Under the pieces are notes generated by a model. The model did no database searches. It saw only the letters and a program-made list of their open reading frames with translations, and had not been told where the DNA came from. A stretch of 64,000 nt of DNA. Origin: Topomyia yanbarensis. Its lineage: Eukaryota; Arthropoda; Insecta; Diptera; Culicidae. The DNA lies in the NCBI RefSeq assembly GCF_030247195.1, contig NC_080672.1, positions 89,553,113 to 89,617,112 on the forward strand, in the 5' to 3' direction. Positions 1 through 13,160 of this stretch are shown here, one piece after another; the first letter of the stretch is position 1; every line of letters begins with the position of its first letter. The position numbers were made by a program, and so were the translations under genes.

Positions 1-1309
1 CTCTATAAATATACCTACACAAAGGTTCTAGCATATTTTTTCATGCTTTTTTTTAATTTTTGCGTGCCATGACTTATTCTACAAAGGCAATGTGTTGAAC
101 AAAGATGGCAGACACTGCTCTAACCAACGGCTTCAAGGCTTCAGATGGGTGGGGTGATAATAGAAAAAATGGCGAAAATAGGCTTATTACCCTATTAAGG
201 AAACAAATTGAAGTAATGAACAAGAGAAAGAGCAGCAATGCAAATTCGTTAAAACCATTACTCTATGCTATGTTATGGATATAGAACGGCCACTAAGCAT
301 GAGTAATGCGTGTATGGGAGCCTCTTAGATGATTAATTCGAATGTCTGCCCCTAAGTGGTAATCTTTTGCAGACGATCTCTACCAAAACTAATAATAATC
401 CTAGTTTCCTATTGTTTAATTCGAGAAGAATCCCATTTTGCAAGAAGGAAGACATTTTGATTGAGCGACGGCGCAATTCGGTGAATTCGTGTCCTTGGAG
501 ACAAAATCCTCGAAATTAGCTTTATACCATCCCAGTCAACTTTTAGGATTAGTGCCAGAAAGCTAAACCCAGCCGAAAAAGTGGGGTTTCAATTACAGTA
601 AAAAATGATAAATATAAAAACTTGTCGGTTTTCACGGTAAAGAGGGACAAGTGCTGCCTAAGCTCGACTCCTACCAGCAGAAGACAAAAGATTATCGCAT
701 GCCACTTCTAGTTTTCCGATCTGTATAGTTCACATCCTTGCTCTCACTTGAATAGTACGGCTCTAAATTTTCATAACATTCCCTGCTCAGTAATCTCTGG
801 CTAATCGAATGTCGTTAAAAAGTAAAAAAGAAAATGTGACTACTTATTAGTAGAAATAAAAAAAGAAAAAAATACTTAACTGAACTATAATTAAGTACAC
901 AATTACACCTCTATCTTTTTACTATACTGCGTTTTTATCCCTCTAAGTATTGATTGATTAATTGATTGGAAAAAATTGCAGGTGTAACTGATGAGGACTT
1001 ACATAATATATTGAGAAATAGTAAAAATCACTTTTTAATGGAATGATATTTTAACGTCATTGAATTACATTTTTGAACTGCTTTCAAAACATTTCTCACA
1101 ACTTTGGAAATATCTAGACGTAGAAGAATCCGTTAAAAAATTTATGAACAAATAATCATCATTTCGTGAATTGAACGATTTACGAAAATCGTGACCAAAT
1201 TCCGGAAGTTAATAAATATTAAATTTTGTATTTATGAAACTATGAGTGTTTTCGAAAAACTAGTTCGTGCAAAAATTTACATGTCGTTACACTGCAATGT
1301 TTGGTTGGA
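1..1309. other. AT-rich DNA, nothing recognised
   Basis: No open frame of useful length, no clear terminal inverted repeat and no RNA gene is visible here. The stretch is AT-rich with short A and T runs. It may be old repeat or intergenic DNA. Confidence 0.5.
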
Positions 1310-3850
1310 ACATGTTTAGTTTTTGTTATGATTCTTGTGCAAAATTTTGGGATGCACTGATTTGTATAAAGTATATCAACTAAAAGAACGGACAGTTAAA
1401 CGATGTTCTTGAATTCAGGAGCTTTGTCGCGATTTTCATGATTTCTCATCACGTTCCCGTGATATTTGATTCATGAGTGTTCTATCGGATTTTTTGGCAG
1501 AGTAGCATGGTATTCGTAAGTTGTATTCACGTTTTCGTTATTGTTCACATGACTCATGTTCAGGATTTCAGGATCACAGTCAAGATTTTTGATATTTTAG
1601 TCACGAGTGGTGTAGTTTATGTTCATGATTTCTGTATCTTAGTCACTATTTTCGTAATTTACATGCACGCTATCGTGATATTTTATTCTTGAGCTCTCTT
1701 TTGAATTTGATACGTGAAGTGATGTGACCTATAATGATGTGAGGTTCATGTTTAAGGGAAGGTTCTCACTCAAATGACAAAAAAGGAAGCAAAGTATGGA
1801 TTTTTTGTAGGCCAATGAAAAGACATAGAAAGAAACAGTTACAGGATTCAAAAAGCTTATATTTTCGACTTCATTTACAATTTTTTCAAAATGAAAAAAA
1901 AACAATGTGGTGACGTACTGTCTAATATTAAGTGAGCTTGGAATTCCAAAATTGCTTACAGCTTCAGGATCGATCTGAACACACAAAACTAATAATAAGG
2001 CTCTAAAGTAAACTAAATTTATTAAAGGAATGACATAAGAACGAGTAGAAAACTTCAAATTTGACGTAATGGTGCAATTTCAAATTTTGCGATGGATTTT
2101 TTAGCTTATTTTTTCACTTTAAGGCTTTAATAGTGAATATAAAGAATTTTTACATTTTATAGGTCCACCAATGAAAAAGGTTTTCTTTCGAGACGTCAAA
2201 AGATGAAGTCCTTAAATTCAACCATTTTCAAATGAGATTGAGCGCAGTTTTTTTTTATGACTTAGATAGAACATCTCCACGGGCGCCATTTTGTTTTATT
2301 CGTCTTGAAAAAAATTGTAAATGAAGACGAAAATATTAGTTTTTCGAATCCTAAAACCGTTTCCTTCTATGTTTTTTCATTGGTTTACAACAAAATTGTA
2401 AACTTTTGCTTGCTATTTGGTATTTTGAATGAGAACCTCCCCTTAATTACTATCGGATTTTTTACTTGGATTAACGTGAATATATGAATTGGATCAATAA
2501 AGTGTGAACTACATACGAACACGATTTGTGGCTCTATAATATATTCTTGTAGCTCAGCTCAGTTTTCGCTTTCTAACCGAACACAAAATTGAACCTTATC
2601 AAATCAATAACGGTGTTTGAGGTCCTAATAGTTTCTTTATATCTGCTGCTCGCACTATTCGTTAAAAGCTGAAAATAAGCATTTGATATTTTACGAAATG
2701 ACCCATACATTGTGAAATAGTTCACGTAAAAATTTTAAAATGTGCAGAGTTGCATGAAATTAATAATGAATACGGATGTTTTTTAAACGTCACTAGCACT
2801 CAAAATAGATCGTGAATCAGCTGCTACGAATCATGAAACAGTTCACTAATCCATGAATAATATTTTATGATTTTGTGACCTATTTCACGAGCACGAATAG
2901 TCAGTCATGAAAATTATACTAGGAACCATAAACCAGTTTACGAACACATGAACGATATTTTATGATTTTGTGAACTATTTCACAAGTACGCATGGTCAGG
3001 TGTGAGAATCATAAATAAATGCACGTTTTCATGACATTGAGAACAGTTTCACGATTACGAATGGCATGCCGCTAGGAATAATGAATCAGTTCACACATAC
3101 ATGAATAAGAATTTTCGTCCTTTTGAACTATTTCACGAGCTCGAGTAGTAAGTCGCGACTATTATACTAGGAATCATGACCTACCTCACTAATACATGAA
3201 AATAATGTCATGGTTGTGTGAACTATTTCACGATCATAAATGATCTGTTGCAACCAATGTGTTAGAAATCATGAATCAGTTCACGTATACATGAATAACA
3301 TTTTATGATTTTATGAACTATTTCACGAGCACGCCAATAAATCATGACTAATATATTTGGAATCATGAACCAGTTCGCGATGATTGAAAGGATTCATGAA
3401 TCATTTTCCGGGTTTTGTGAAATACTTCACGAGAAAATTTATTTTGATTTCGTGATCTAATTCATAACCACGAAAACCAGATCATGCTCAAGAGGTAACA
3501 AATCATGAATAAGTTCACGTCGCATAGTCGGACTGCGCATAATGTTCCAAAAGCTATGAATAAAATCACAATTCAACCATTTGTTTTATCGATAATGTTC
3601 ATAAAGTTGTAAACAAGTTCACGTACAGAATCGATTGGTAATGGTATGGCGGAAATTGGGACTAAAGTTCTCATAATAAAATAAAATACATCCTCTAATA
3701 AAAGCGTGCAGGCGTTCCTGAAGGGAGTTGGAATGTAATGATTAAACACATGATTTTTGTTTATGGTCCCGTTTTCGTAACATAAAAGCGGGATTGTTCC
3801 AGGATTCATGGCACTTCATGTACGATTTTGGAACCATTTTTTTCCGTGTA
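1310..3850 (-). repeat. Rep-C repeat, near full-length copy, interrupted by a MITE
   Basis: Read on the minus strand this copy starts at 3850 with the terminus TACACGGAAAAAAA (seen as ttttttccgtgta on the plus strand). It then carries a degenerate tandem block built on words such as 'tttcacgagcacg', 'atcatgaa' and 'agttcacg' (about 2640-3840), and ends with a second block built on 'cgtgactaagatcctg'-like words near 1380-1690. The same order is found in the copy at 29553-32755. The inner 695 bp at 1752-2446 is a later MITE insertion, leaving about 1.85 kb of native Rep-C. No coding capacity is evident. The boundary at 1310 is set by similarity to the other copies ('cccaaa..atgaacaagaatca'). 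Confidence 0.65.
1752..2446. mobile_element. TTAA-flanked MITE with ~145-bp inverted repeats
   Basis: The segment is bounded by TTAA at 1752-1755 and at 2443-2446. Inside are inverted termini GGGAAGGTTCTCACTCAAA (left) and GGGGAGGTTCTCATTCAAA (right, reverse complement). The similarity continues inward for about 145 bp, to about 1890 on the left and 2300 on the right. Short open frames in the two arms translate to similar peptides because the arms are inverted copies; they are not genes. A TTAA target duplication suggests mobilisation by a piggyBac-type or another TTAA-specific transposase. Confidence 0.75.
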
Positions 3851-4040
3851 GTCAAATCTTCCAAAGATATTAGATAAATTTATAGAAATTCCTCACTAAT
3901 GTTATATAATCTATCCATTAATTTTAGGTTTGCAGTCAACAGCTCCTGTGTTAGTCCCAAAAGAAACAAGTTGACGTGTTTTTTTTCAACTAAAGAAGCA
4001 CTTAATTTTTTTTCGAGAGTTGTCCTACTGAATCTGTAAA

Positions 4041-4880
4041 GCTAGGTTCTTGGAAGGGCTCCTTGTCAGTATCACTCACTACAATTTCAGAGAGCAGTGG
4101 GCCGTGATTCTGAATGTGACATCCATTGTACGGTGCGATATGCGCAGGCGTAGGGACTTCGCGATCGCGCGTATCATCGCGAAGAGCTCGGGCGTTTCTA
4201 CGTTAACGTATTCGATCGCGTGTGCGTTTGCAGGTCGCGTGTACTATCGTATACGTAACTTCGCGTGCATAAATTCTATTTCAGAACCGTGTGCCGTTCG
4301 CATATTCACGTGTGTTCGAGTGTGGACCGTGAATCTGATACTGATACTGATAATTGATGTTCGGTTCAGATGCTACAAGAAAGTTAGATATATATTATCA
4401 CCGAGATGTAATCATGTATGCGAGAACGCGAGTATAGGTTGCGTGGATGATCGCGAAGGGCTCAAGTATTTGTATGAGAACGTGTTTGTCGCGTGTATGT
4501 TAATTCATGTGTATAAATTCGGTTTTTGACTCCATGGGACGTGCTGTTTAGTAAATATGAGCGCCATCTTTTTGTTTGGTCCACCTGAAAGCATTGGACT
4601 TATGCTACTATGGTCGAAGATAGATTCATGATCGCCCGAATATGGGCATTTGGAGGTTCACTCCTGAGATCGCGTTTGTGAATTTATAATTGCTAAACCA
4701 TTCACTTAGTCACCGGGGTGTTATTCTGTTTTCGAGATCGTGGGCGTAGGTGTGCGTGGATAATTGCGAAGGACTCGAGCGTTTGTATGTCGACGTTTTT
4801 GTCGCGTATGCGTGAATGTTGGCTAGATCACGGGCGTTCGCGTTTGTACGTTGGGATTGAGAGAGATTGTGAATGTGTAT
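4041..4880 (+). repeat. Rep-B, CpG-rich dispersed repeat
   Basis: This stretch is unusually rich in CpG words ('gcgatcgcgcg', 'tcgcgtgtactatcg', 'aacttcgcgtg'). It shares them, in the same order, with the copies at 40.8, 43.9, 44.8 and 45.2 kb. The open frame of about 160 codons at 4050-4529 lies within it and is not conserved in the other copies, so I do not call it a gene. Confidence 0.6.
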
Positions 4881-6760
4881 GAGAGAATAAGCAATGTATT
4901 ATGTTAGTGAGTGTTAACATGGATCTTTAATTTAAGATATAGGTTCAATAAAAGAAAAAATAATAAAGGAATAAAGCAAAAAGGAAAGAAAATAAGTAGA
5001 AGCGAAATTGATCGATAATATTTTTGGTACACATGAGTAGTGAAAAGCAAACTACTAGAAGTACAAAAACCAGACTAATGACGTAGAAGAAGAGAATACA
5101 TGTAACATGCAATCAAACTACTTGAAATCGTCTGAATGCCAGCAAATGATACTTATTTACCATTAACGACAATTGCATTCCGTTGGAAGTTTTTCATGCT
5201 ATGCTGACCGTTAATGGATGATTCACGTTAATCGTACCTTAATTTATCCAATCCGATTTTCCCGAATGAATAAAATCGAATGTACGAATTGAACACAGGT
5301 AAAAAGTATCTCAAGAAGTACCCACTATTCTATCCTATACGCCAGTTCTGCATTCATTCCCTTACCCATCTGTCACAAATACTCAGAAGAACACAGTCGG
5401 TATTCTACACAGTACAGCAATTTTATTACATTGATATTTTTATTTTATTAAATTATATCTGATTATCATCGCATCCCACAAATATTCAGCCTTATTTAGC
5501 ACTACGGTGGATTGATTTTTCGAACAAATGCAGTTCGGCCGAATCTGAGAGCCGTTCAATTTTGCAATTTTGTGCAGCAATATACAGGTGACGAAGATCT
5601 AGGGTGCTTTCTTCTTATCGCATTGTCTGACCGCGCCTCGACATGCTTCCCATTCGATTAGCGATCGATGAATGAAGCACAAAAATACTTAACTTATGGG
5701 AACATGGAGAGACTTGACAAGGTTTTCAGCTAAATCTGCATAAATCTATAAAAAAGTTTTCAATCCTTCTAAAGTCATTTAGATATAATGTGCAAAGGTA
5801 TTGTACGTGTTCATGTTTTTTGTAGATTTTTTGATTTTCTTTTCCAAAAGATAAAAAAGTTTTTCTGTGAACGTTTTTTTTGGCCAAGTCTCCCCACTGC
5901 ACAGTGGTCCCCCCATAGGCCAATAATGCAAAAAAAAATATTTCGGCGAAGGCGTGTTTTTATCTTGCGATTACATCGTTCTGTATGTATATTTTATAGT
6001 TTCATAATTAATTTTGTCAATACTGAACTGGTTTTCTTAGTATATAGAAAAATGCATAGGGTGGCTCGTTATTTACCGATAATGTAAATAATATCGATAA
6101 TCGATAGCTCGCCAGAAAAATGTTTTTGTCGATCTGTAATTTTTAATATTCAATTTTTGCAGATAACACTACTATTAGCTTTGTAGTAAATGATAATTTT
6201 CAGTTTTTGGAGTGTAAGGAGAGCAGAAATATGAGTTTATTTGTATATGTAATAGAAAAATTAACCTAAAAAATTTCAATATGACTTTAACTAACTTTGT
6301 CCCTCGATATCCTTCCCGAACTTCTTTTCAAAATGGTCGTCAGCCGTTCCACTTCCACTTAAACTAGGTTTCAGCTGCGCATCTCTGCGCCCAGAATGCC
6401 TAGAAAATCTAAGATGTTGTACATGTTTAACGGGATAATGCAAGACGAAAAACTTTATATCAGATTGTCAAATTATTTACGATAATAATTACTACTGATC
6501 TCGAAACTATATAGCTTCTTTGTTATTTTCCCAAAATTTCTTATCGATGGAATCATTAGAACTTGAGTTATATCGTTTTATTTGACGCTTCTCTTTGAAA
6601 CACATGTCACTACGGAATATTTGATGTACGAGGCAAATGTCTCACTCCACTTCGTATTACAACTACGTTCTCAAGTCCAAGTAGTATTTCTCCATTTTAA
6701 AATAGCGCAGCACAACTTGTACTATTTGATACTAAAAAAAATACTGGAACAATAAAAAGT
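4881..6760. other. AT-rich DNA, nothing recognised
   Basis: Only short unconvincing frames. A pair of overlapping opposite-strand frames at 5726-6087 has no recognisable domain. No terminal repeats were found. Confidence 0.4.
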
Positions 6761-6771
6761 AAATGTGAATC

Positions 6772-7441
6772 TTAATGTAATAAGAAAAGCCGTATTACAC
6801 TGTTAGGTGGATATAACCGATTTTTTATTGCGAAATTTGAATTCTGCGACCCAAATTTACTATAGAAATGCAGTTTTGTATCAAAATTTGCATTAAATAT
6901 ATTTATGACCGCCTCTCTTAAGGAATGGAACCACTGTGCACTGTCCTGCACTAAGTTGAATCGTATGTTGAAATGTTCAGCCACTTGAGATTTTCGATGA
7001 TCCTGGAAACGCTTGAAACTCCTCGTTTAAGTTTGAATGGCTAAGGGGTGTCAGAGTCGCATTCTTCCTGAGCCACGAGAGCATATTTTGTATTAGTATT
7101 TCTGCAAAAGAGTGCTTGGAGAGTTTTTTAGGGTACGCTTCAGATTCCACGGAAACTGTTTGTTCGCGGGGCATGCTATTAGAACATGTGGACTCTCTCA
7201 AAATAGCCAGGCTTTCAAAAGTCATCGTACAGATTCTCAGCGCAATTGCCACACCGAGCCTTTGCCATTCAAAATGTTCACTCACTGGATAAAGAGGTCC
7301 TTAAAACAGCCAACCCCGTGCTTTAGTAGATCTACGCATGACGAACGCGAATTCGTAATCATGCCGTCGATTTCAACTTTGTGCGCGGGCATACAGATTG
7401 CGAAAAGAATGTCAATGCGGCTCTACACGGTGTTCGATTAG
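6772..7441 (-). pseudogene. Degenerate coding-like remnant sharing a repeated core (copy a)
   Basis: On the minus strand, three broken frames follow each other between 7441 and 6772. The first contains the words PAHKVEIDGM and CVDLLKHGVG. The same core, at 7361-7400, recurs in degenerate form at 18848-18888, 21801-21841 and 36870-36914, always in this orientation. I do not recognise the family. It could be a retroelement or transposon gene, and the reading strand is inferred only from the cleaner minus-strand translation. Stops and frame changes separate the pieces, so it is not functional. Confidence 0.4.
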
Positions 7442-7559
7442 CGGATAAAATACGGGCATCTCTTTTCATTAAGACACTTTTGGAGAGATTTCAAGGGTGA
7501 TCGAGATCCGACCATCGGCGATACAGCCAGTTCGTACCATTAGTTTTCAATTAAAGGGT

Positions 7560-8300
7560 TTTTTATACTCATTTTAAATAAAAATTTCCGCTTTTCACGA
7601 AAAATTCCGCCTTTTTACAAGTAAACACCCCCTTAAATGAAAAATTATTTCAAAAACTCAACGTAGGGGTTAGGCATTTTTAACATAGAATGTGTATGCA
7701 AAGTTTAAAAGAAATCGGTTAAGTAGTTTTTGAATCGCAGGTAACACCGCAAATCATATTTTTTCCAGAGACGTTCTACAAAAAACTTCGTCACTGAGTC
7801 GTTTGTCGATATTTTTTGTTTAGAAAAATTGCAGCATGTTATTGAAACAATACACTATAATGTACAAAAGTTTTGATCTAATTCGCAATAAAAAGTGTTT
7901 TTTTTTCACGCTGAAACCCTTACCCTCCCCTTAACTTGCCGATGTTCAGAGTGATTGCATAACCTTTATATAGGAGAAAGGCAAAAATGTGAATTTGCTG
8001 TGTGGCTACACTCTTCAACCCATAACTCCGGAATCGGAAGTCGGAATTAAACGAAATTCAATAGCAGCCTATGGGAGCGCTTTATCTTTCATTTAAGACC
8101 AAGTTTGACAAAATTGGTTCGGGCATCTCCAATTAACCGATGTACATTTTTTGGTCACATACATACATACACACATACGCACACACACAGACATTTGCCG
8201 AATTCGACGAACTGGTATATGACACACGGCCCTCCAAGCCGGGATGTTCAGAGTGATTGCATAACCTTTCTTTAGGAGAAAGGCAAAAAGGCAAAATATT
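7560..8300. repeat. Mosquito-type dispersed repeat with duplicated 47-bp block
   Basis: Two nearly identical blocks beginning gatgttcagagtgattgc lie at 7941-7987 and 8243-8289, 302 bp apart. They flank a segment that ends in a CA/CATA microsatellite (8157-8195). I recognise this combination from culicine mosquito genomes. No protein is encoded. Confidence 0.6.
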
Positions 8301-9100
8301 TAGCTATCACTGTTCAGAAATTGACAGCCCATTTTCTGCATAACTTACGCGATTACAGAGCTTTAATGCAGAACTGTGAAAATTGAAAGCTTATGATCGG
8401 CACTACTAATGCTATTAGACATCTTCAGTTGGCAGTCAATTTCCACAATGATTTTGCAACACTCTCTTATGTTTCCTTTCCAGTATTGCAAACAAAAAAG
8501 AAAGAAAAATGATAATAGATGAATATTTATATCTCAACAGAATTTGGGTTTCACATATAATACTCAAAAGCAGAAGTATAATGAATATTATTACAGAATT
8601 ACATCAGCATTATATTTGTTCTACAATAGCACTAAATGTATACACAAAGCGTACGTAATTGTCCTTAAAGATTGTATGCATTATATCAGCTTTATAAACG
8701 CAATGCTGCCACTAATAGTACAATTCATATGTACTAATGTATTTATAATACTAATGTGGAGCTCGGTTGTGTTGTAACTGTAGAAAGAAGGTTTTTGTGC
8801 AATTTTGGTACTAATTTGAAAACAATATTATGTACTGGTTTTAAACTTATGATTACTTGGGTTATGTTTGCTTTGAAAATGACTTGTTAGCAGCAAAATG
8901 AATAATTTCTTTGCAGGGGAAATGCTGCCTTCTTCCAATTGCTAATTGGACAATTGTATACCAATCTTAAAACTAGGAATACAGTTCGTTACAACTAGTA
9001 TACCTTTTTACCCTAAATATTAATTTCTTGTCCAGCAAGTATTCCGCACCAGAAATTCCGAATAAAATTACGGGTGATTTGACTTGTTTAATGAAAACCA
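8300..9100. other. AT-rich DNA, nothing recognised
   Basis: No repeat partner within the window, no domain-bearing frame and no RNA gene is visible. Confidence 0.4.
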
Positions 9101-11400
9101 TGTAGTACAACGTACTATGTATGCGTATACAAGTTTTACAACTAACGAATTACGATCTCGTAACCACGGATATTACTGTACACGCGATTGACCACCTGCC
9201 ATTCCCACTTACCCTATATCAACTTAATCGGAGCACCCGGTTAAAGACATTCGAACAAGCTTCAATTATAACGCCATGTGACACATTCAATCAACCCCCC
9301 GACCCCCGTTTCGATAACTAAACTACAGACTAGAGAGAACACAACATCTCACACCATTATGATTGCGACGACCATGTGTTGCAAGCAGCAAACACATGTA
9401 ACCAGCATCCCCCCATTACCGCACCCACGCCAATCCATAGTGTCGCAATCAGATAAACATCCGCAGCCGCTTTGCAGTTCCCGCACCGTACAGTCAATCG
9501 ATCAAGACCCAACCCCAGCTCGACAAACCAAAGTACCACATCCCCCCCCCCCCACCAACCAGATTCGGGCCTGATCGAATCCACTCCAGGCCAGATTTAA
9601 TTAGTAACGGAAGACATCCTTCCATCACTCACACGCACACTCACGCAAACAGAAGATAATACATTACATCATAGTTCCGGGTTTATCGATCTGACGACGA
9701 GCCTGCAGCCTGCAGGCTGCCTGACTACCGGGAAGTAATCGTTAGCGACGCTTGTGCGGGCAGCCGGTCAACGGCTGCCACCAAACGGGTTCAGAGTTCC
9801 TAAATGGGCTGCGGACGGCATTTAATCACGATTGTGTGTGCGGCGGTGGCCCTTCCGATCCGTGATAGAATGAGAGATGTTCTACATTGATGGTGGGATA
9901 TTATCTGGGAAAATGTTAAGATTCTATTGTCGGCGGTGTGCGGTGGCGACAACGGCGGTGATGGAGCCAGTGGTGGGCAACAATTCGATTAGGAAAATAC
10001 AATTTCCGCTGGGATGAGACTCGGTGCCGGGGTAAGAAACCAGTCGTCGTATAAAGCAAAGGACCAGCTGGGACGGAAATTGGATGTAATTCTAGTTATC
10101 ATTGTGTGTATCTTTGACATTGAGCTGGAGGCTAACTTGGGTGGGAGGCGGTTTTTGTTGCAATGACAGCTTTTCTTGTGCTTATGGAGCGAATTGAAGG
10201 GAAAATCGGAAGCGTTTAAGGATGTCGTTCTAGCAAATTGATATAGTCGAAATGTGTACAATAAAAAATAATGGATCAGGTCACTTTAAAATAGAAAAGA
10301 AAGAAAATCAAACCGTGTTTCTAACTAAATCCAAAAATCAGTCTAACAGAGCATTACAGGCCTCGAACAGCTCTTACCTGTAATGAAAAGAAAAGAAAGA
10401 AACCATTGTTATAATATGTGTTAATCGAGCGTGTTTGAAGTAATTATGTTTAACTTGTACGAAAATTTCGTTCACTTTCACAACATCCAACCCGTGCGTG
10501 CAGCATGAAAACTGAATCGAAACCTCTGCTGATTCCAATCAGACCAAAACGGAGAGCATTTCTACCTTTCGCCGTCCGGTTGTTCAACCGTTTGCATGAC
10601 GAAAGGTAATCAGTCAAATTGACTGCTTAGATCACGCCATAACCCTACCGGAATCAAATTTTATTACGTTAACGGCATATCTACCAGATAGGAATAGAAA
10701 AATTGCATGAACTGCCGTTCTACGCATACTTATCCCATGTATATAGGGAATCCCATAGAACATGTGCCAAATATGCTTATAACGGCAGTGTAGCGAAATA
10801 TAATTCTGATTTTTTCTGTGGTTTCTGGTATACAACTGTGATCTAACTTGCTTCAGATCGTAGGAGTCGTGGAAAATAAACCTTCTAGATGTGAGTAATA
10901 TCCATGGACATCCAGCAATGGAGCTATCATTTTCGATTTCAATTCATCAGAGAAATGATGCTGGTTTGTTTTGCTGGAGTGGGTCGAATACAGGGTTGCC
11001 ATTTGCACATTTTAATTTGAATATTTGTTGTTTATTTTTCATCGTACCTGAATTGGTCTCCACGCAGGCGACAATCTCTTTCCGTGGAAAAGCAAGTGGT
11101 TAAATGTAGAACTGAAATGGTTCAATCAGCATGTAATTGTCGATGTCACCTTGTATGTCATTGAAATAACCATAGAACAATACGAACAATGCCAGCATGC
11201 ATTAATTTTTTCATGGTCATAATTATGAGGTAATTTTCCGAACATGATGTGTTAATAGAGAACGTTGATGAATAAAACAGATGTCAGTGACTTTTTTAGG
11301 ATAGCTTTAGTGTCAACCTTGAGCGCATGTTATGAACTCCAATCGTTCAGATAAATATAGGATTTCAAATAACTGGTCAGCGATATAGATATTGCCAGTC
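9101..11400. other. Single-copy-looking DNA block
   Basis: Base composition is more balanced than in the flanks, and no part matches any other region of the window. There is a C-run near 9541-9555, a perfect 16-bp palindrome at 9705-9720 and an 8-bp-stem hairpin at 9759-9779. Frames at 9121-9584 are low-complexity and unconvincing. This may be intronic or intergenic host DNA. Confidence 0.4.
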
Positions 11401-11696
11401 GAAAGCCTCACCTGAGACCCGCCGGTGGCTTCACGCGCCAATTCTGGTGCTAGTTTAGATTTATAGTCTGACTGGCCCCAAGTTGGTGACAGTTACTGAC
11501 AAGACGAAAACGGAAACACCAAAATCTAACTTTTCTAAGCGAAACCCGATCAGAACACCATAACAAAAAGCTATCAAATTTATATCTCATGTTGATATTT
11601 ATTACTCTCTGAGTTATCTTTATGATATACCGATCAGGAATGCAAGAAAATTTATATCTAGATTCTATCTTCTGGTGCTACCATTGGATTAATAAT
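11401..11696. other. Unassigned flank of Rep-A
   Basis: No recognisable feature. A frame of 132 codons that begins here runs into the Rep-A end and the insertion, so it is chance. Confidence 0.4.
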
Positions 11697-11758
11697 TACA
11701 AATTTCGCGCCAACTCGAACAAACAAGCAGCACCCTTTCAGATTTTTTTGAAACTTAC

Positions 11759-12459
11759 GTATCTGATGGACTTTCGACTGGATTATTGTTATCTAGATTC
11801 CGTCCTGGATTATTGTTATCTAGATTCCGTCCAACGTCTCTCCCATATTTATAAATGTGTCACATTACTAACACACCGCATACCATCAACAGTCCCTCAG
11901 ATGTATACAATCTTAGCGTCATGTACGCAGCTATATCATACACCACAGAGAATTATTTCGCCCGCAAAAAGTCCACTCCACCAGTCCAGTTCTCCAGTCC
12001 AGCTCTATTCGAAACTCTAGAATTGCAACATTTCATCTTCTACACAGAACTATATTACACTCATTTTGTACGTCTGCTCTAAACAAGATTGATCATAGCT
12101 AAAGAATATTTAACTAAATATGTAATTTCATCGATATTGCAGTAAGTTAAAATTCAGTTTAAATAGTTCGTCAAAGTTTATGTGTAGCTCGCCAAATTTA
12201 TTGTGTATTATTTGTAGCGTTTGTGCCAGAAGCAAAATCCCCATATATTGACCGATAATAATCAGCGATAATCAGTTTTTGTAAGTTCTTGTAATATGTA
12301 ATTGCGATTGTTAAATGTAAAATTTGTCTATTCTGTTACTCCACAATATAGTCTCCCCTGAAGAGGGCGCAAACAAGGCGTCGAAACGTTGGGATTTAAA
12401 AACAAACAAGTCGGTTTAATCCACTAAGGACTGCAAAAAGCCGTTTGAAACTCTAGATT
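11759..12459 (+). mobile_element. Insertion in Rep-A, probably Penelope-like retroelement fragment
   Basis: Flanking words TGAAACTTAC (11749-11758) and TGATACTTAC (12460-12469) look like a 10-bp target duplication with one change, and removing the segment restores the Rep-A sequence. Inside are two exact tandem copies of a 27-bp unit (11778-11804 and 11805-11831) and, near the 3' side, a hammerhead-like core. Hammerhead motifs are known in the terminal repeats of Penelope-like elements, which is the basis of this call. No reverse transcriptase or GIY-YIG frame survives, so the family assignment is tentative. Confidence 0.45.
12358..12412 (+). ncRNA. Hammerhead-ribozyme-like core (degenerate)
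   Basis: CTGAAGA at 12358-12364 fits the conserved CUGANGA box and GAAA at 12383-12386 fits the second box. Between them GGCGC and GCGTC can form a 5-bp helix II with one G·U pair and a bulge. ACGTTG after the second box can pair with CAAGT before the final C (12406-12412) with one bulge, as helix III. Helix I is weak (about two pairs). This is probably a decayed or very minimal motif; self-cleavage is not shown. Confidence 0.35.
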
Positions 12460-13050
12460 TGATACTTACTGTACATGAGAACTTTGTCACAAAAAGCCCC
12501 GTTTTTCCAACAATGATCTAGACTGTTTTTAGAAAAGGGTCAAACTTTTTTTACCAATTTTTTTTTTTCAAATGGCTATAGTCTAAAAATGACACATGCT
12601 ACGAAAAACGCTGTAGAAGCGATTTTTACAAAATTACTAAAATTTTTTAATAAAAATATTGACAAAATTCTTCATCGACTCCTACACTGAAAGAAATCGA
12701 TTTTTAAAATTTTCAAAAAAAGCCATCTTTGGTTTGGATGAAATTTTGTTCCAAGATAGGTAATTAGGTTCCCTACTGACCGTCAAAAATTCAAGTTGGG
12801 CATTTTTAAGGAAAAAAGGTTATTTGAATAATACTTTTCCTTGTTCAAACTGAATTTTTTTTTTCAGTGTATTTTTATTGAAAACTGAACCAATGAAAGT
12901 CATAATCATCTCAGAATCCATTTTCCGAACTGCCAGACAATATGTTTAATATCGCCTCTTTTATGATTGTACTCACCACTACTGTCACAATATTATAATA
13001 TTCGATATTTTGTCGTCAATAAGTGTGGACGTGTTTTGCATTCGCTCCCG

Positions 13051-13160
13051 GTATCGCGCGCTAAAGTTTGTTTAATTTTAATTTCACCAAGCGCCTCGTG
13101 CTAAAGTTTGTTTTGTTTCAATTTGACCGCGCGCCGCGTGCTAAAGTTTGTTTTGTTTTA
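13051..13160 (+). promoter_or_regulatory. 40-bp tandem repeats in the 5' UTR
   Basis: The word gtgctaaagtttgtttt recurs with exact 40-bp spacing; ctaaagtttg starts at 13061, 13101 and 13141. The block sits just before ORF1. Tandem 5' UTR units that act as internal promoters are known in several non-LTR elements; promoter function here is inferred. Confidence 0.55.

Larger units (their letters stand above)
11697..12950 (+). repeat. Rep-A transposon end, copy 1 (split by an insertion)
   Basis: The outer part (11697-11758, with aatttcgcgccaactcgaac) and the inner part (12460-12950, with 'tttgtcacaaaaagcc', 'actcctacactgaaa' and 'aaccaatgaaagtcataatc') align in order with the terminal inverted repeat at 54444-54945. 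The 701 bp between them is a separate insertion flanked by a near-perfect 10-bp duplication. The extreme terminus here is TACAAATTTCG, against GACGAATTTCG in the intact element, so this end is mutated. Confidence 0.75.

Noticed and set aside
1729..2487. Two small genes with similar peptides on opposite strands
   Set aside because: The similarity arises because the frames lie in the inverted arms of a MITE.
4050..4529. A 159-residue gene
   Set aside because: It lies inside Rep-B and the frame is not preserved in the other copies.
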